Of a stretch of 64,000 nucleotides of DNA, positions 1 through 8,596 are shown in pieces. Made by a program: the position numbers and the translations under genes. The DNA is from Pseudomonadota bacterium (GTDB taxonomy: Bacteria; Pseudomonadota; Alphaproteobacteria; Sphingomonadales; Sphingomonadaceae): positions 88,367 to 152,366 of the forward strand of contig JBCBSU010000001.1 of the NCBI GenBank assembly GCA_039818985.1, given 5' to 3'. The notes beneath the pieces are model-generated. The model was not told where the DNA came from. It ran no database searches and was given only the letters and a program-made list of their open reading frames with translations. Every line of letters starts with the position of its first letter. Position 1 is the stretch's first letter.

Positions 1-55
1 GACGCGCTGTGGCCATGGTGTCGATTGCAGGGAGATCGTTTTTCTCCGTGCCCAT
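1..55 (-). CDS. Partial gene, 5' end only, unknown product
   Basis: Only the first 18 codons, beginning MGTEKNDLPAI, lie in the window; the gene continues beyond base 1. The start is supported by a strong ribosome binding site (TTGAGGAG) 6 nt upstream of the ATG on the minus strand. It runs in the same direction as yebC, about 185 bp downstream of that gene's stop. yebC is often followed by ruvC, but this N-terminus does not resemble RuvC, so I leave the product unnamed. Confidence 0.4.
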   Translation of the reverse strand, partial: MGTEKNDLPAIDTMATAR

Positions 56-239
56 CGCTATTCTCCTCAACTGCTGTCGCTGTGGAGGTGTAAAATAGCG
101 CAAATCTGAAAGATTAAAAGGCTGTTAACCATGGAATCGCGCGGAAATACTGTGTTTGTCCAGCGCAGCACAAAAATTGTCCGCAACAGGCACTGGCCTG
201 CCGGATGGAAATATAACCGGATATTCGGCAGTTACGCGG

Positions 240-986
240 CTATTGGCCCAACTTTTCCATGACTTCGTCGGAGACATCATAATTGCCCCAGACGGTCTGG
301 ACATCGTCATCATCGTCGAGCACGTCGATCAGCTTGAGCAGCGTCTGCGCCTCGCTTTCGCCGACTTCGACCCTGGTGTGCGGACGCCAGGCCAGCTTGA
401 CGCTTTCTGCCTCGCCTAGCGCGGTTTCCAGCGCCCCGGCCACTTCGTGCAGATCGTCCATGCCGGTCCAGATGTCATGGCCGTCTTCGGAGGATTCAAT
501 GTCTTCAGCGCCGGCTTCCATCGCCGCTTCGAGCATCTTGTCCTCATCGCCGGCGCTGGCCGGATAGGAGATCAGGCCGAGCCGGTCGAAACCATGCGCT
601 ACCGATCCCGATGCGCCCATATTGCCGCCATTTTTGGAGAAAGCGGTGCGCACGCTGGTGACGGTGCGGTTGCGATTGTCGGTCAACGCCTCGACGATCA
701 ACGATACGCCGCCGGGGCCGAAGCCCTCATAGCGGATTTCCTCATAGTCATCGCCGTCATTGGCGGTCGCCTTGTCGATGGCGCGCTGGATATTGTCCTT
801 GGGCATGGACTGCGCCTTGGCGTTGTTGACTGCCAGCCGCAGGCGCGGGTTCATGTCCGGATCGGGCATGCCCATTTTCGCCGCGACGGTGATCTCGCGG
901 CTCAGCTTGGAGAACATCGCCGAGCGCTTCTTGTCCTGCGCGCCCTTGCGATGCATGATATTCTTGAATTTGGAATGGCCTGCCAT
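240..986 (-). CDS. yebC: YebC/PmpR family protein (TACO1-like)
   Basis: A 248-residue protein of normal family length. It opens with the family signature [10 protein letters not shown] followed by [10 protein letters not shown], and has the central stretch [20 protein letters not shown] and [12 protein letters not shown]. These identify the YebC/TACO1 family beyond reasonable doubt. Members were first described as DNA-binding regulators (PmpR) and more recently as translation factors that help ribosomes through difficult stretches; the sequence does not tell which role dominates here. The C-terminal third is very acidic (DDDDD near residue 228). It is followed by about 185 bp and then another minus-strand gene leaving the window. 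Confidence 0.95.
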   Translation of the reverse strand: MAGHSKFKNIMHRKGAQDKKRSAMFSKLSREITVAAKMGMPDPDMNPRLRLAVNNAKAQSMPKDNIQRAIDKATANDGDDYEEIRYEGFGPGGVSLIVEALTDNRNRTVTSVRTAFSKNGGNMGASGSVAHGFDRLGLISYPASAGDEDKMLEAAMEAGAEDIESSEDGHDIWTGMDDLHEVAGALETALGEAESVKLAWRPHTRVEVGESEAQTLLKLIDVLDDDDDVQTVWGNYDVSDEVMEKLGQ

Positions 987-1089
987 GTCTGTCTTTTCAC
1001 TTCAGCATTTCGGGTGATGGAGTGGACAGCCCAATAGCGGCAAAATCCGCCATGGGCAATCGCAGCAGATGATCCGGGGCGGCGTGCCT

Positions 1090-1431
1090 CTAGGCAGTGC
1101 GCTCGACGATCACTGCGGTCCCCGTCGCCGAGACCATCAGCATCGAGCCGTTCTGGCCGACCACCTCATAGTCGAGATCGATGCCGATCACGGCATTGGC
1201 GCCCATATCGGCGGCGCGTTCCTGGATTTCGGTCATCGCCTCGGCGCGGGCGCGTTCGAGGACATTTTCATAGGAGCCGGAGCGACCGCCTACCATGTCG
1301 CGGATATTGGCAAACAGGTCGCGGAACAGATTGGCGCCGACAATCACCTCGCCGGTGACGACATTACAATATTCGGTGATGCGATAGCCTTCGAGCGTCG
1401 GCGTGGTGCTGATCAGCAGCTTTTTGTACAT
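1090..1431 (-). CDS. YbjQ/UPF0145 family protein
   Basis: A protein of 113 residues beginning [10 protein letters not shown]. It matches the YbjQ (UPF0145) family, a small pentameric fold once called a putative heavy-metal-binding domain: [10 protein letters not shown] at the N-terminus, [18 protein letters not shown], a [12 protein letters not shown] helix, and the family-typical [13 protein letters not shown] strand. An in-frame ATG lies 15 nt further upstream, but the start used here has GGGAGATGAGG just before it. Biochemical function is unknown for the family. It sits between yebC and gapR, all on the minus strand. Confidence 0.85.
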   Translation of the reverse strand: MYKKLLISTTPTLEGYRITEYCNVVTGEVIVGANLFRDLFANIRDMVGGRSGSYENVLERARAEAMTEIQERAADMGANAVIGIDLDYEVVGQNGSMLMVSATGTAVIVERTA

Positions 1432-1485
1432 GGCCTCATCTCCCATACACAGTCTTTAGCAAAGGGGCGCATAGAGGGCCATGAC

Positions 1486-1728
1486 TCAGGCCAGCCCCAG
1501 CGCCGATTTATAGGTGTCGAGCACCGCTTCCATTTCCTGACGGTCATGCGTTTCCATTTTGCGCAGCCGCACGATCTGGCGCATGATCTTGGGGTCATAG
1601 CCCTGCGATTTCGCCTCGGCATAGACATCGCGAATATCATCGGCGATGCCCTTTTTCTCTTCCTCCAGCCGCTCGACCCGCTCGATAAACAGCCGCAGCT
1701 GATCGGCAGCGACATTTCCTTCGCTCAT
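1486..1728 (-). CDS. gapR: Nucleoid-associated protein GapR (DUF2312)
   Basis: An 80-residue protein ([20 protein letters not shown]..., ending YKSALGLA) that matches DUF2312/GapR across its whole length. In Caulobacter GapR is an essential DNA-binding protein that encircles overtwisted, AT-rich DNA ahead of replication and transcription forks and stimulates topoisomerases. The sequence is nearly all helical with charged heptads ([12 protein letters not shown], then [11 protein letters not shown] and [10 protein letters not shown]), as expected for the dimer. The frame stays open upstream to 1920, but the ATG at 1728 has GGAG 8 nt before it and gives the normal family length. The family is largely restricted to alphaproteobacteria, which helps place the organism. 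Confidence 0.92.
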   Translation of the reverse strand: MSEGNVAADQLRLFIERVERLEEEKKGIADDIRDVYAEAKSQGYDPKIMRQIVRLRKMETHDRQEMEAVLDTYKSALGLA

Positions 1729-1958
1729 AGATACTCCATCCTGGATAGTGGTGTCCCGGTTCGGGTGCAGCAGCGCTATACCGGGCTGGCTCCGATTCCC
1801 GCAATGCGCGAGTGGCAGCTTTCCCCAATCCTCTCCGGTTTGGTGGAAATGCCATGCCATGTTATGTACCCATGCATGATATAGTCTGGGCCGAAAAAAT
1901 AATATTCCGGTCCAGAACATAATGGTCGCATTTTCTGCAATAAGAGGATGAAGCGACC

Positions 1959-2456
1959 ATGAAACGCACCCCGGTTATACTGTCTGCGCTGCCGCTGCTA
2001 TTGTGCAGCGGCTGTGCCAGCCATCTGATCCAGATCAATCCGCCCGATTATACCGGCATTGGCGGCAACCCCTATGAGGCGTCGCAGACTTCGGTTGCCG
2101 GCGATGTGCCCGATGCCCGTGGCTGCGATCCGGCGGTCGATGGCGAGGACTGCAAGGTTCAGATCGTGGTGGTGGAGAAGAATACCAGAGTTATCGTTGT
2201 CGAGCGCGGCGAGAACAGCCCTGCGCCGCAGACCAACTTTGCGGGAAGAAGCGGTTTTTCGACCGACGCCGAAAAAGGTGTTCTGGTTTCCGAATGCCGT
2301 TCTGCCGGACTTGGTCGGGTCGAGGTGCGGCGCAATTTCGGTCAAGGACTGTTGTCGCTGCTGACTCTGGGCATCGTGAATCCGTCGAAAATCTATTATT
2401 ATTGCGCCAAGCCACCTCCGCCTCCCGAAGAAGACAATGATCCTGACGGGTTTTGA
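1959..2456 (+). CDS. Small lipoprotein, unknown function
   Basis: A protein of 165 residues with a textbook lipoprotein signal: [19 protein letters not shown], lipobox CSGC with Cys19. The mature part contains a [19 protein letters not shown] beta-rich stretch, a second hydrophobic strand region ([13 protein letters not shown]) and a proline/acid-rich tail ([13 protein letters not shown]). I do not recognise a family. AAGAGGA precedes the ATG. It is followed 41 bp later by a flavoprotein gene in the same direction, possibly co-transcribed. Confidence 0.7.
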   Translation: MKRTPVILSALPLLLCSGCASHLIQINPPDYTGIGGNPYEASQTSVAGDVPDARGCDPAVDGEDCKVQIVVVEKNTRVIVVERGENSPAPQTNFAGRSGFSTDAEKGVLVSECRSAGLGRVEVRRNFGQGLLSLLTLGIVNPSKIYYYCAKPPPPPEEDNDPDGF

Positions 2457-2497
2457 AGCCCGTGCCGGGATGCGTTTGACTGTGAGGGAGAGATGCA

Positions 2498-4090
2498 ATG
2501 CCCAATGACGACCAGATGCTGGAACAGGTTCCAGGCCCGCGCCAATGGGAAAATTGGCATGAGACGGTCTCCGGCACGGTTGCCGGTATCGACAAGGTTC
2601 ATCCGCCACTGGAGAATCCGCCCTATGGCTCGAAAACGATAAACCGCTGTACCCGGCAGATTCAGCGCTCTATGGCCGATGCCAAACAGAAGGGCAAAGC
2701 CTATCGGGCTGTGGGCCGCGCCTGGTCGCTTTCGGATGCGCCTCTGAGTGATGGGGTGTTGCTCGATATCTCGGTGCTGATTGGCAAGAAGAAACTGCGC
2801 GCGGATCAGCTTGACCCCGGCTATAAGGGCAATGCCGAGGCGCGCAACGGCCTGTGCCTAATACAGTGCGGCAATTATATTTCCGAGATTAATGCCTGGC
2901 TCGAAACCAAAAAAGGTCTGTCGTTCAAGACAACGGGCGCCGCCAATGGTCAGACTATTGCCGGCGCCACGGCGACCGGCACCCATGGTTCGGCACTCGA
3001 TTTCGGGGCTTTGCATGACCATATTGTCGCTATTCATCTGCTCGCCGGACCGGAGAAGCAATATTGGCTGGAACGCGCAAGCTATCCGGTGATGAAGCAT
3101 TCGCTGCCCAATTCAATCAATGCCGAACTGCTCCGCGATGATGATGTTTTCAACGCGGTGCTGGTGGGTCTCGGGGCCTTTGGCGTAATCCATAATGTGG
3201 TTATCGAGGCGCGACCGCGCTTCCTGCTCAATGCCTATAATTATGATGCGGCCAATAACAAAAAGCTGGTGTTCGATGCCGCGATGCGCCAGCGCATTGC
3301 TCATCTCGACTTTTCGCTCAACCCCGATCTCGACCCCCCTGCCGATCCCGAGAATCCGGATGGCCCCGATACCGGGCGACCCTATTTCTTTCAGCCGATC
3401 ATCAACCCCAATACCAACCCACCTGAAGTGTTGATCACCCAGATGCATGACAAGCCATGGAAGACAGGGCACAACCCCGATTATCTTATGCCGGCCGGGA
3501 AGTTTGGACCCGGCTATGATTTTGTGACGGTGGCTGGGCGTGCGCTCGACCTGTTCCAGAGCGCGGTGCCGCTGTTCGCGCAGCTGGTGGCGGGGCAGCT
3601 GTTCACGCTGGGCAGGAAGAGCGGCAGCTGGGGTGAGCAGTTCGGCTATAAGGCGCACCGCACCAAGGTCGCCAGTGGCACCGTTGCGGTACCGCTGGAA
3701 CATGCGCTGGCAACGCTTGATGCATTGATCGACCTTAATGGTGATATCGGCCCGGTGCCGCTGGTTTTTGGCTGTCGCTATGTCAAAAAATCTCCGGCGC
3801 TGCTGGCTTTCAACCAGTGGGAGACCACTTTTGTCATCAGCATCGACGGCGTTTACAACAACAGTGCGCTGAACTTTCTCGAAAAAATCCCCGAGAAAAT
3901 GGAGGCTCTGGGCATTCCCTACAGCCAGCATTGGGGCAAGACCAACGGCTATAATCCGCAGCGTATCCGCGCAACCTATGGCGGCAATGTCGACAAGTGG
4001 AAGGCGGCCCGGGCGCGATTGCTGCCCGATGCCGAGGACCGTGCCATGTTCGAAAACGCCTTTATGCGACGCGCCGGACTTGCCGACTGA
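2498..4090 (+). CDS. FAD-binding oxidoreductase, aldonolactone-oxidase-like (VAO family)
   Basis: A 530-residue protein. The N-terminal half is an FAD_binding_4 domain: KAYRAVGRAWSLSDAPLSDG near residue 67 and GATATGTHGSALDFGALHDH near residue 155. The C-terminus has QHWGKTNGYNPQ, resembling the HWxK segment of D-arabinono-/L-gulono-lactone oxidases. Known family chemistry is oxidation of an aldonolactone or alditol with O2 or another acceptor; the substrate here cannot be read from sequence. In lactone oxidases the His of a GHS motif carries the covalent flavin. Here the equivalent position reads GRAWS, so FAD is probably non-covalent (inference). No signal peptide is visible. The start has GGGAGAG just upstream. 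Confidence 0.75.
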   Translation: MPNDDQMLEQVPGPRQWENWHETVSGTVAGIDKVHPPLENPPYGSKTINRCTRQIQRSMADAKQKGKAYRAVGRAWSLSDAPLSDGVLLDISVLIGKKKLRADQLDPGYKGNAEARNGLCLIQCGNYISEINAWLETKKGLSFKTTGAANGQTIAGATATGTHGSALDFGALHDHIVAIHLLAGPEKQYWLERASYPVMKHSLPNSINAELLRDDDVFNAVLVGLGAFGVIHNVVIEARPRFLLNAYNYDAANNKKLVFDAAMRQRIAHLDFSLNPDLDPPADPENPDGPDTGRPYFFQPIINPNTNPPEVLITQMHDKPWKTGHNPDYLMPAGKFGPGYDFVTVAGRALDLFQSAVPLFAQLVAGQLFTLGRKSGSWGEQFGYKAHRTKVASGTVAVPLEHALATLDALIDLNGDIGPVPLVFGCRYVKKSPALLAFNQWETTFVISIDGVYNNSALNFLEKIPEKMEALGIPYSQHWGKTNGYNPQRIRATYGGNVDKWKAARARLLPDAEDRAMFENAFMRRAGLAD

Positions 4091-4231
4091 CTCGCCGTGA
4101 TGGTCTTACCCGGTACCGCTTCAGAGACGAAAATACACTGTAAGATTGCACTTCCCGCAACCATCCTGTCATAGAGCAAAGGCATAGGCGCGTGCTGTGA
4201 CCAGCAGCGGATGGATAGAGGGGACGTGACG

Positions 4232-5701
4232 GTGAGCGACGCAGGACGAAAGCGGCCCGGACGCCGTCACAGAAAGGTCAAGATTCTCGCCACACTGGGC
4301 CCGGCGAGCCGCACCACCGAGATGATCGAAGCGCTGTATCGCGCCGGTGCCGATGCGTTCCGCATCAATATGAGTCATGGTGACCATGCTGATCATGCCC
4401 GGGTCATCATGCATATCCGTGATCTTGAACAGCGGGTACAGCGTCCGATCACGCTTTTGTGCGACCTGCAGGGGCCAAAGCTGCGTGTTGGCACGTTCGA
4501 AGGCGGCGAGGCGATTATCCGTCATGGCAGCCATTTCACCCTCGATAGCGACGAGGCACCAGGCGATGCGACGCGGGTGCATCTGCCGCATCCCGAACTG
4601 TTCGCAGTGCTGGACAAGGGTTCGCGGCTGCTGCTCGATGATGGCAAGTTGCAATTGCGGGTGATCCGTGCGGGAAAGGACAGCATATTGACCAGCGCCG
4701 AGGTCGGCGGGCGCATCTCTGATCGCAAGGGGCTCAACGTGCCCGATGCGGTGGTGCCTATGGCGGCACTCACCGAAAAGGATCGCAAGGACATGGCCTT
4801 CGCTCTCGATCAGGGCGCCGACTGGATTGCGCTGAGCTTTGTCCAGCGCCCCGAAGATGTCGCAGAGGCACGAAGGCTGATCGATGGTCGTGCCGCGTTG
4901 ATCGCCAAGATTGAAAAGCCCAGCGCAGTCAACCGGCTCGACGAGATATTGGAGCTATCCGATGCGGTGATGGTGGCACGCGGCGATCTGGGGGTCGAAA
5001 TGGCGCCCGAGGAGGTGCCGCCGCTGCAGAAGAATATCGTCGCCGCCGCGCGGGTTTCGGGCAAGCCGGTGGTGGTGGCGACGCAGATGCTCGAATCGAT
5101 GATCACTGCGCCGACACCGACCCGCGCCGAGGTTTCCGATGTCGCCACGGCGGTTTATGACGGCGCCGATGCGGTGATGCTGTCGGCCGAGACGGCGACC
5201 GGGGACTGGCCGGTCGAAGCGGTGTCGATCATGGACCGGATTGCGGTGCAGGTGGAAACTGATCCTGGCTATGCCGAACGGGTGCACCTCACCGAAACGC
5301 TGCCCGATGCCACCACTGCCGATGCGCTGGCGGCGTCCTGTGCCCAGATTGCCGAGACGGTCAGTACCTCGGCGATTGTCTGTTTTACCGGCTCGGGTTC
5401 AACGGCGCGTCGCGTGGCGCGCGAGCGGCCGTCTATCCCGCTATTGGTGCTGACCCCGACCCGGGCAACGGCGCGACGGCTGGGACTGCTATGGGGCGCA
5501 CATGCGGTGGTGACGCGCGACATCGGCAGTTTCGAGGAAATGATTGGCAAGGGCAAGCGTATGGCGCTGCGCCATGGCTTTGGTGAGGCCGGGGATCGCT
5601 GCATCGCACTGGCCGGAGTTCCGTTCGGCACGCCCGGTTCGACCAATGTGCTGCATATCGTGACGCTGAGCGGTGATGAGCTGAAAGGCTATTCCCGCTG
5701 A
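4232..5701 (+). CDS. pyk: Pyruvate kinase
   Basis: Catalyses phosphoenolpyruvate + ADP to pyruvate + ATP in the cytoplasm. All hallmarks are present: KILATLGPASRT, RINMSHGDH, LLCDLQGPKLRVG, DWIALSFVQRPEDV, the catalytic-lysine segment LIAKIEKPSAVN, MVARGDLGVE, and ATQMLESMI...PTRAEVSDVATAVYDGADAVMLSAE. The C-terminal domain (ITFVSTSAIV-like, then TPTRATARRLGLLWG) is complete. I chose GTG at 4232 (489 residues) because AGAGGGGA precedes it at good distance; ATG at 4211 is in frame and would add seven residues. It stands alone, with no glycolytic neighbours. Confidence 0.95.
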   Translation: MSDAGRKRPGRRHRKVKILATLGPASRTTEMIEALYRAGADAFRINMSHGDHADHARVIMHIRDLEQRVQRPITLLCDLQGPKLRVGTFEGGEAIIRHGSHFTLDSDEAPGDATRVHLPHPELFAVLDKGSRLLLDDGKLQLRVIRAGKDSILTSAEVGGRISDRKGLNVPDAVVPMAALTEKDRKDMAFALDQGADWIALSFVQRPEDVAEARRLIDGRAALIAKIEKPSAVNRLDEILELSDAVMVARGDLGVEMAPEEVPPLQKNIVAAARVSGKPVVVATQMLESMITAPTPTRAEVSDVATAVYDGADAVMLSAETATGDWPVEAVSIMDRIAVQVETDPGYAERVHLTETLPDATTADALAASCAQIAETVSTSAIVCFTGSGSTARRVARERPSIPLLVLTPTRATARRLGLLWGAHAVVTRDIGSFEEMIGKGKRMALRHGFGEAGDRCIALAGVPFGTPGSTNVLHIVTLSGDELKGYSR

Positions 5702-5739
5702 TCATGCAGCCCGAATAGCAGCCAGAGAGGCTTCAGAAT

Positions 5740-6384
5740 ATGCGTATAGTGCTGATTGACGGCCATCCCGATGCGAACCGGCTGACTTCGCATCTGCTCG
5801 ACGAATATCAGCGTCATTGCGGTGGCGCAGCGCAGATCGACCGGCTGGTGCTGCGCGACATGGATTTCGATCCTGTACTGCACAAGGGCTATGTCGAGCC
5901 GCAGTCCTGGGAACCCGATCTGCTCCACGCGGCGCGGCTGATCGATGCCTGCGACCATATGGTTTTTGCCTTCCCCATGTGGTGGGGCGCGGAACCGGCA
6001 TTGCTGAAAGGCTTTGTCGACCGGGTGTTGCTGCCGCATTTCACCTTTCGCTATCATGACAATGACAGCTTCTGGGACGGCCTGCTGGCGGGCCGGTCCG
6101 CCGATGCCCTGGTAACACTTGATACACCGCCGATCTTCCTGCGTTTTGCCTATGGCAATTCCATTATGCACCGCTGGCGCAAGCAAATTCTGGGTTTTTG
6201 CGGACTCAAACCCGCCAGACTTTATCTTTTCGGCCCGGTGCGTCGCGGGTCGGCGGAAAAGAAGATGGCCGGCTGGCACAGGAAGCTGGCGCGCGCCGCG
6301 CAAAAGGCGGCTGCCGCATCGCGCAGCAAAAAGCTCCACCATCTGGAGGATTTCCTGAACTATCGTGCCGGAAAAGAAAGTTAG
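5740..6384 (+). CDS. Flavodoxin-like NAD(P)H-dependent oxidoreductase
   Basis: A 214-residue protein with the flavodoxin-like fold of the quinone-reductase (MdaB/KefF/NQO) family. It has the N-terminal FMN phosphate loop region IVLIDGHPDANRLTS, the hydrophobic strand and loop HMVFAFPMWWGAEPALLKGFVDRVL near residues 77-100, and a basic C-terminal region. Members reduce quinones or nitro compounds with NAD(P)H and FMN or FAD. AGAGAGG lies before the ATG. It starts 38 bp after pyk in the same direction and ends only 16 bp before the convergent DUF418 gene. Confidence 0.8.
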   Translation: MRIVLIDGHPDANRLTSHLLDEYQRHCGGAAQIDRLVLRDMDFDPVLHKGYVEPQSWEPDLLHAARLIDACDHMVFAFPMWWGAEPALLKGFVDRVLLPHFTFRYHDNDSFWDGLLAGRSADALVTLDTPPIFLRFAYGNSIMHRWRKQILGFCGLKPARLYLFGPVRRGSAEKKMAGWHRKLARAAQKAAAASRSKKLHHLEDFLNYRAGKES

Positions 6385-6400
6385 CTTTTCAGGCTGACCA

Positions 6401-7594
6401 TCAGGCAGCTGACAGTTTTGCGCCGGCAGATGATGGATTGGGGCCGCATAGTCGTCGCCATAATGCTTCTACCGGGCCCTGATCATGATGCGACAGCCAC
6501 AAGCGGCTGAATCCTATCTGGATCAGCCAGACCGCCACGGTAAGGCCAAACAGCGCATCGGGATCAAGCGCGTCAAAAGGCAGGAGCTTGAGGCCATGGA
6601 ACAGCAATAGTATCAGCACTGATTGCATCAGATAATTTGTCAGCGCCATCCGGCCGACACGCTCGATGCTGGTCCGCCACCATATCGGCAGCATCGGATG
6701 CAATATATTCAGCCCCGAAAGCATGGCGAGCGAGGTAATCGCGCACCCCGTCAGAAAGGTGATGCCCGATAGCGGCAATTCGCTGGTAAAGCCCAGATAA
6801 GGTCCGACCGTTTCATTGACACCGATTCTTGCCACTATGCCGTATAGGACAAGCGGTATCCCTGCCACCAGGGCCCAGACGGCCAGGCTGCGATAGAAAG
6901 CAGGCGAGCGCAGACCCTGTATTATGCCGAGCTTGAATAGCCCCATGCCGATCAGCATGAAGCCCAGCGCGTTCCAGACCCGGAAATAGGGCAACGCCGT
7001 CCATTGGATGAACTGGTTGCGCCAGACATTATAGCGGAACAGATCGCCATAGCCGCCGGCATAGGCCTGGTTTATCGTCGAGGGTGCATCGCCATAATCG
7101 ACCCACCATGTGAACAGCATCGCCTCAACGGTCAACTCGTAGAGTTCCGGCCACTGGTTGAACGCCATGTTGAGCATCTTCAATGCGATACCGATGACAA
7201 TCAGGCGCGCGGGCGAGAGATGCAATGCCAGCAGCAAAAAAGGCCCGCAGACAGCATAGGTGATGAGAATGTCACCAGGCCACAGCAGATAGGCATGACA
7301 GATGCCTATCGCCAACAATATCGCCATGCGTTTGAGATAATAGGGCGCAAATGGTCCCAATGGCTTTTCCGGGCGGTGCATCAGCAACAGGCCGGAGCCG
7401 AACAGCATGGCAAAGATCGGCATGAATCGCTGGTCGAAGATCAGATATTGCGACAACCAGGCCGCGACGCTGGCGACATCGGGATCATAGACCCGCGCCA
7501 TGGAATCGCCAGCATGCCAAGGCATATTGACGACGAGCATGCCCAGAACCGCAGAACCGCGCAAAAAGTCGAGCAGATGTATGCGAGCTGTCAT
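6401..7594 (-). CDS. DUF418 (YeiB-like) inner-membrane protein
   Basis: A 397-residue polytopic membrane protein. The N-terminus IHLLDFLRGSAVLGMLVVN (residues 4-22) is the usual DUF418/YeiB opening. There are about ten hydrophobic segments and the C-terminal conserved region SIERVGRMALTNYLMQSVL followed by WLIQIGFSRLWL and a GPVEALWRRLC motif. The family is related to acyltransferase-3-type membrane proteins and its reaction is unknown. It is convergent with the flavoprotein gene and reads away from the HAD phosphatase gene just upstream on the same strand. Confidence 0.88.
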   Translation of the reverse strand: MTARIHLLDFLRGSAVLGMLVVNMPWHAGDSMARVYDPDVASVAAWLSQYLIFDQRFMPIFAMLFGSGLLLMHRPEKPLGPFAPYYLKRMAILLAIGICHAYLLWPGDILITYAVCGPFLLLALHLSPARLIVIGIALKMLNMAFNQWPELYELTVEAMLFTWWVDYGDAPSTINQAYAGGYGDLFRYNVWRNQFIQWTALPYFRVWNALGFMLIGMGLFKLGIIQGLRSPAFYRSLAVWALVAGIPLVLYGIVARIGVNETVGPYLGFTSELPLSGITFLTGCAITSLAMLSGLNILHPMLPIWWRTSIERVGRMALTNYLMQSVLILLLFHGLKLLPFDALDPDALFGLTVAVWLIQIGFSRLWLSHHDQGPVEALWRRLCGPNPSSAGAKLSAA

Positions 7595-7641
7595 GGGTCA
7601 CAGGCTCCAGTCCGGCTTCGCATGATTTATGGTTTTGCGGA

Positions 7642-8250
7642 TCAGATCAACCCATAGTCTGCGAGCACCACCCGCAAAGTACCGGCATCTTCAAAACGAT
7701 GCGCCTGGAAGCCGCAGGCGCGGGCACCGTCGACATTGTCCTGCCGGTCATCGATGAACAGCGCCGTCACAGGGTCGATGCCGAAGCGCTGTTCGGCAAG
7801 GCGATAGATGCGCGGATCGGGCTTCAGAATTTTTTCCGCACCCGAGACAATGATATCACCGAACAGGTCGAATATCGGTGCCGTAGGGCGGAACATGTCC
7901 CAGAACTCTACGCCGAAATTGGTAATGCCGTAAATCGGTACGCCGTTCTGGTGCAGTGCCTGGACCAGCGCGTGCGATCCTGGCACCGGCCCCGGTATGG
8001 TTTCCAGCCAGCGCGGCACATAGGCCTCGATCAGGTCACGCTCCCCGGGCCATTCGGCAATCAGCTCTGCGACCATCGGCGCCAGTTCGCGCCCGGCATC
8101 ATGCTGGAAATGCCATTGTGTTGTGACAACATTGGAAAGGAACCAGTCGAGCCGCTGCGGATCATCGATCAGCTTGGCATAGAGATGGCGGATATCCCAT
8201 TGGTAGAGGACATTGCCGACATCGAAGATAACGTTGGAAATCACGGCCAT
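7642..8250 (-). CDS. HAD-superfamily hydrolase (YihX-like phosphatase)
   Basis: A 202-residue HAD-IA protein. Motif I is VIFDVGNVLYQWD (nucleophile Asp10), with Gly where classical members have the second Asp; the YihX subgroup shows the same DxGNV pattern. Other motifs are GITNFGVEFWD (motif II region), the Lys of EKILKPDPRIY (motif III), and LFIDDRQDNVDGARACGF (motif IV). YihX in E. coli acts on alpha-glucose-1-phosphate; the substrate here is uncertain. The frame extends seven codons further upstream, but GGAG precedes the ATG at 8250 at normal spacing. It lies just downstream of the rpmJ terminator. Confidence 0.85.
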   Translation of the reverse strand: MAVISNVIFDVGNVLYQWDIRHLYAKLIDDPQRLDWFLSNVVTTQWHFQHDAGRELAPMVAELIAEWPGERDLIEAYVPRWLETIPGPVPGSHALVQALHQNGVPIYGITNFGVEFWDMFRPTAPIFDLFGDIIVSGAEKILKPDPRIYRLAEQRFGIDPVTALFIDDRQDNVDGARACGFQAHRFEDAGTLRVVLADYGLI

Positions 8251-8280
8251 CCCGGAGGTCTCCAAAATCATTCGGCCAAC

Positions 8281-8308
8281 AAAAAACCGCCCGGACTAGG
8301 GGCGGTTT
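8281..8308 (-). terminator. Rho-independent terminator of rpmJ
   Basis: Read on the minus strand this is a 9-bp perfect stem (AAACCGCCC pairing with GGGCGGTTT) with a seven-base loop, followed directly by a run of six T. It lies 30 bp downstream of the rpmJ stop and 31 bp upstream of the HAD gene start, so it should separate the two transcripts. Confidence 0.88.
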
Positions 8309-8337
8309 CCTGTATGCCATAGGCTGTCCGCTGGCGC

Positions 8338-8463
8338 TTAGCCCTGGCGGGCCTTGAACCGGCGGTTGGTCTTGTTGATCACATAGGTGCGGCCACGACG
8401 ACGGATCACGCGATTGTCGCGATGACGGCCCTTGAGCGATTTAAGCGAGTTGCGAATTTTCAT
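8338..8463 (-). CDS. rpmJ: 50S ribosomal protein L36
   Basis: A 41-residue, strongly basic protein translating as [17 protein letters not shown], then [16 protein letters not shown] and RRFKARQG. This is the longer L36 form that lacks the zinc-binding cysteines. L36 is a late-assembling protein of the large ribosomal subunit. The gene is monocistronic, with an intrinsic terminator 30 bp downstream. Confidence 0.95.
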   Translation of the reverse strand: MKIRNSLKSLKGRHRDNRVIRRRGRTYVINKTNRRFKARQG

Positions 8464-8596
8464 CTGTCATCTGCCTTTTTGTCCGCCAGCCATGCGCGCC
8501 AAAGCCTTTATGGTCCGGCGTCCGAAATGACTCGCGCTCAATGCGAAGCCGGGCGGATAAGGCAAAAGCCGGGGCAAAGTCAAGCGGACAATAGCG

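Noticed and set aside
1-55. ruvC as the identity of the truncated gene next to yebC
   Set aside because: Genomic habit suggests it, but the 18 visible residues do not resemble the RuvC N-terminus.
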